This document shows positions 5,824 through 6,259 of a stretch of DNA of 6,259 nucleotides, piece after piece. This DNA comes from Treponema sp. Lineage in GTDB: Bacteria > Spirochaetota > Spirochaetia > Treponematales > Breznakiellaceae. Below the pieces are notes generated by a model. It did not search any database, was not told the origin of the DNA, and saw only the letters and a program-made list of their open reading frames with translations. Location of the stretch: assembly GCA_031278025.1 (NCBI GenBank), contig JAITLF010000214.1:1-6259 (forward strand), written 5' to 3'. Both the position numbers and the translations under genes were made by a program. Position 1 is the first letter of the stretch. The number at the start of each line of letters is the position of its first letter.

Positions 5824-6195
5824 ATGATGGCTGGATGTGGCTATCATACTTTCTGCATCACCACCCGAATTTTTTATGCGCTCGCCCTGCCGGAGCCGTT
5901 CTTTTATCTTGACCCGCCCTATGTTGGCACGGATCAGGGACACTATGACGGCTACACTCAGATGGACTTTGACGCCCTTCTTAGGGCATTAGAGAGCCCT
6001 CAAGGGGAAGTTTCTGTTGAGTTCCTCCGTAACGCGGCCCTAGAGGAATGTAGCCGGAAGAATGGCTGGTATACGGTGGAGTATCGAATAGCTTCCGCAA
6101 TGACGCATGGCCGGGGCCGGATGCCCCGGTCCAAGGTTGAGGTTCTGACGGCCAACTATCCGATACAAAGCCCGGGAAAAGACCGCAAGAAGTAA
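5824..6195 (+). pseudogene. C-terminal fragment of a D12-class (Dam-like) DNA adenine N6-methyltransferase
   Basis: The 123-codon frame carries the catalytic motif IV DPPY (residues 30-33) in FFYLDPPYVGTDQGHYDGY and the typical C-terminal stretch SAMTHGRGRM...KVEVLTANYPI. D12 enzymes methylate adenine in DNA and are usually about 260-300 residues long. The N-terminal half with the SAM-binding FxGG-type motif and the target-recognition domain are absent, and upstream sequence is repeats and foldbacks. Similarity fades above residue 20 or so, and the ATG at 5824 has no ribosome site. Residues about 59-68 read PQGEVSVEFL. Removing one C near 5998 gives LKGKFLLSS, the expected family sequence, and the frame returns near 6025-6027 before RNAALEE. 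This suggests a compensated insertion/deletion. The stop is TAA at 6193-6195. Such genes are often carried by phages and restriction islands, so an inactive mobile remnant is the likeliest reading. Confidence 0.75.
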
Positions 6196-6200
6196 AGAAC

Positions 6201-6239
6201 GGCCTGGAATCCGAAACTACCCGCATATTCCGGGCCTTT
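6201..6239 (+). terminator. Hairpin downstream of the methyltransferase fragment; possible weak terminator
   Basis: GGCCTGGAAT (6201-6210) pairs with ATTCCGGGCC (6227-6236) as a 10-bp stem with one G-U pair, around a 16-base loop. Only three T residues (6237-6239) follow, so intrinsic termination would be weak. It starts five bases after the TAA of the methyltransferase remnant, a usual terminator position. Confidence 0.35.
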
Positions 6240-6259
6240 CCCGGCAATGTAAATGTAAG

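Noticed and set aside
5598..5912. A GTG-started gene covering the 21-base repeats
   Set aside because: It has no ribosome site, and after the repeats it runs out of frame through foldbacks and the methyltransferase fragment. I list the repeat itself and leave translation open.

Overview
The window is a G+C-rich bacterial segment, about 57% by eye, with five intact genes, all on the + strand. It falls into three parts: a protein-quality-control pair, a complete biotin-uptake operon, and a 3' tail of repeats ending in a decayed DNA methyltransferase. Spirochaete-like (termite-gut Treponema-type) gene content and protein style are my best guess for the host. That rests on general recognition only, since there is no rRNA or tRNA marker here.

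Layout. Bases 1-235 hold a short reverse-strand open frame of doubtful status and a plausible promoter. Bases 236-1789 encode an HtrA/DegP-family serine protease (S1C, two PDZ domains) anchored at the membrane facing the periplasm. After 24 bases and a clear Shine-Dalgarno comes an M18 aminopeptidase (1814-3283, GTG start). The two are probably co-transcribed: one cleaves misfolded envelope proteins, the other trims peptides in the cytoplasm. Bases 3284-3467 form a leader with a good -35 box inside an inverted repeat and two overlapping hairpins. Then follow bioY (3468-4049), the ECF ATPase bioM (4096-4881) and the ECF transmembrane partner bioN (4869-5591). Together they form a dedicated BioYMN energy-coupling-factor biotin importer. 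No biotin-synthesis gene is present, so the operon reads as vitamin salvage.

BioY binds biotin in the membrane, BioN couples it mechanically to the ATPase, and BioM hydrolyses ATP. The bioY-bioM gap holds a 9-bp GC-rich hairpin between a good Shine-Dalgarno and an ATG that has no Shine-Dalgarno of its own. BioM and bioN overlap by 13 bases, which suggests translational coupling.

The 3' tail is the least explained part. Bases 5604-5750 are seven head-to-tail units of exactly 21 bases, each ending in TTT. In one frame they read as a seven-residue peptide repeat of the type S/T-S/T-R-T/K-x-x-F. The last three units share a near-palindromic 12-base core and so form a nested inverted repeat with perfect 18-bp arms. 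A further GC-rich foldback (5771-5814) leads into the C-terminal part of a D12-class adenine methyltransferase (5824-6195). That fragment lacks its N-terminal SAM-binding half and carries what looks like a compensated +1/-1 frameshift. This end of the window is probably a mobile or phage-derived scar next to the operon.
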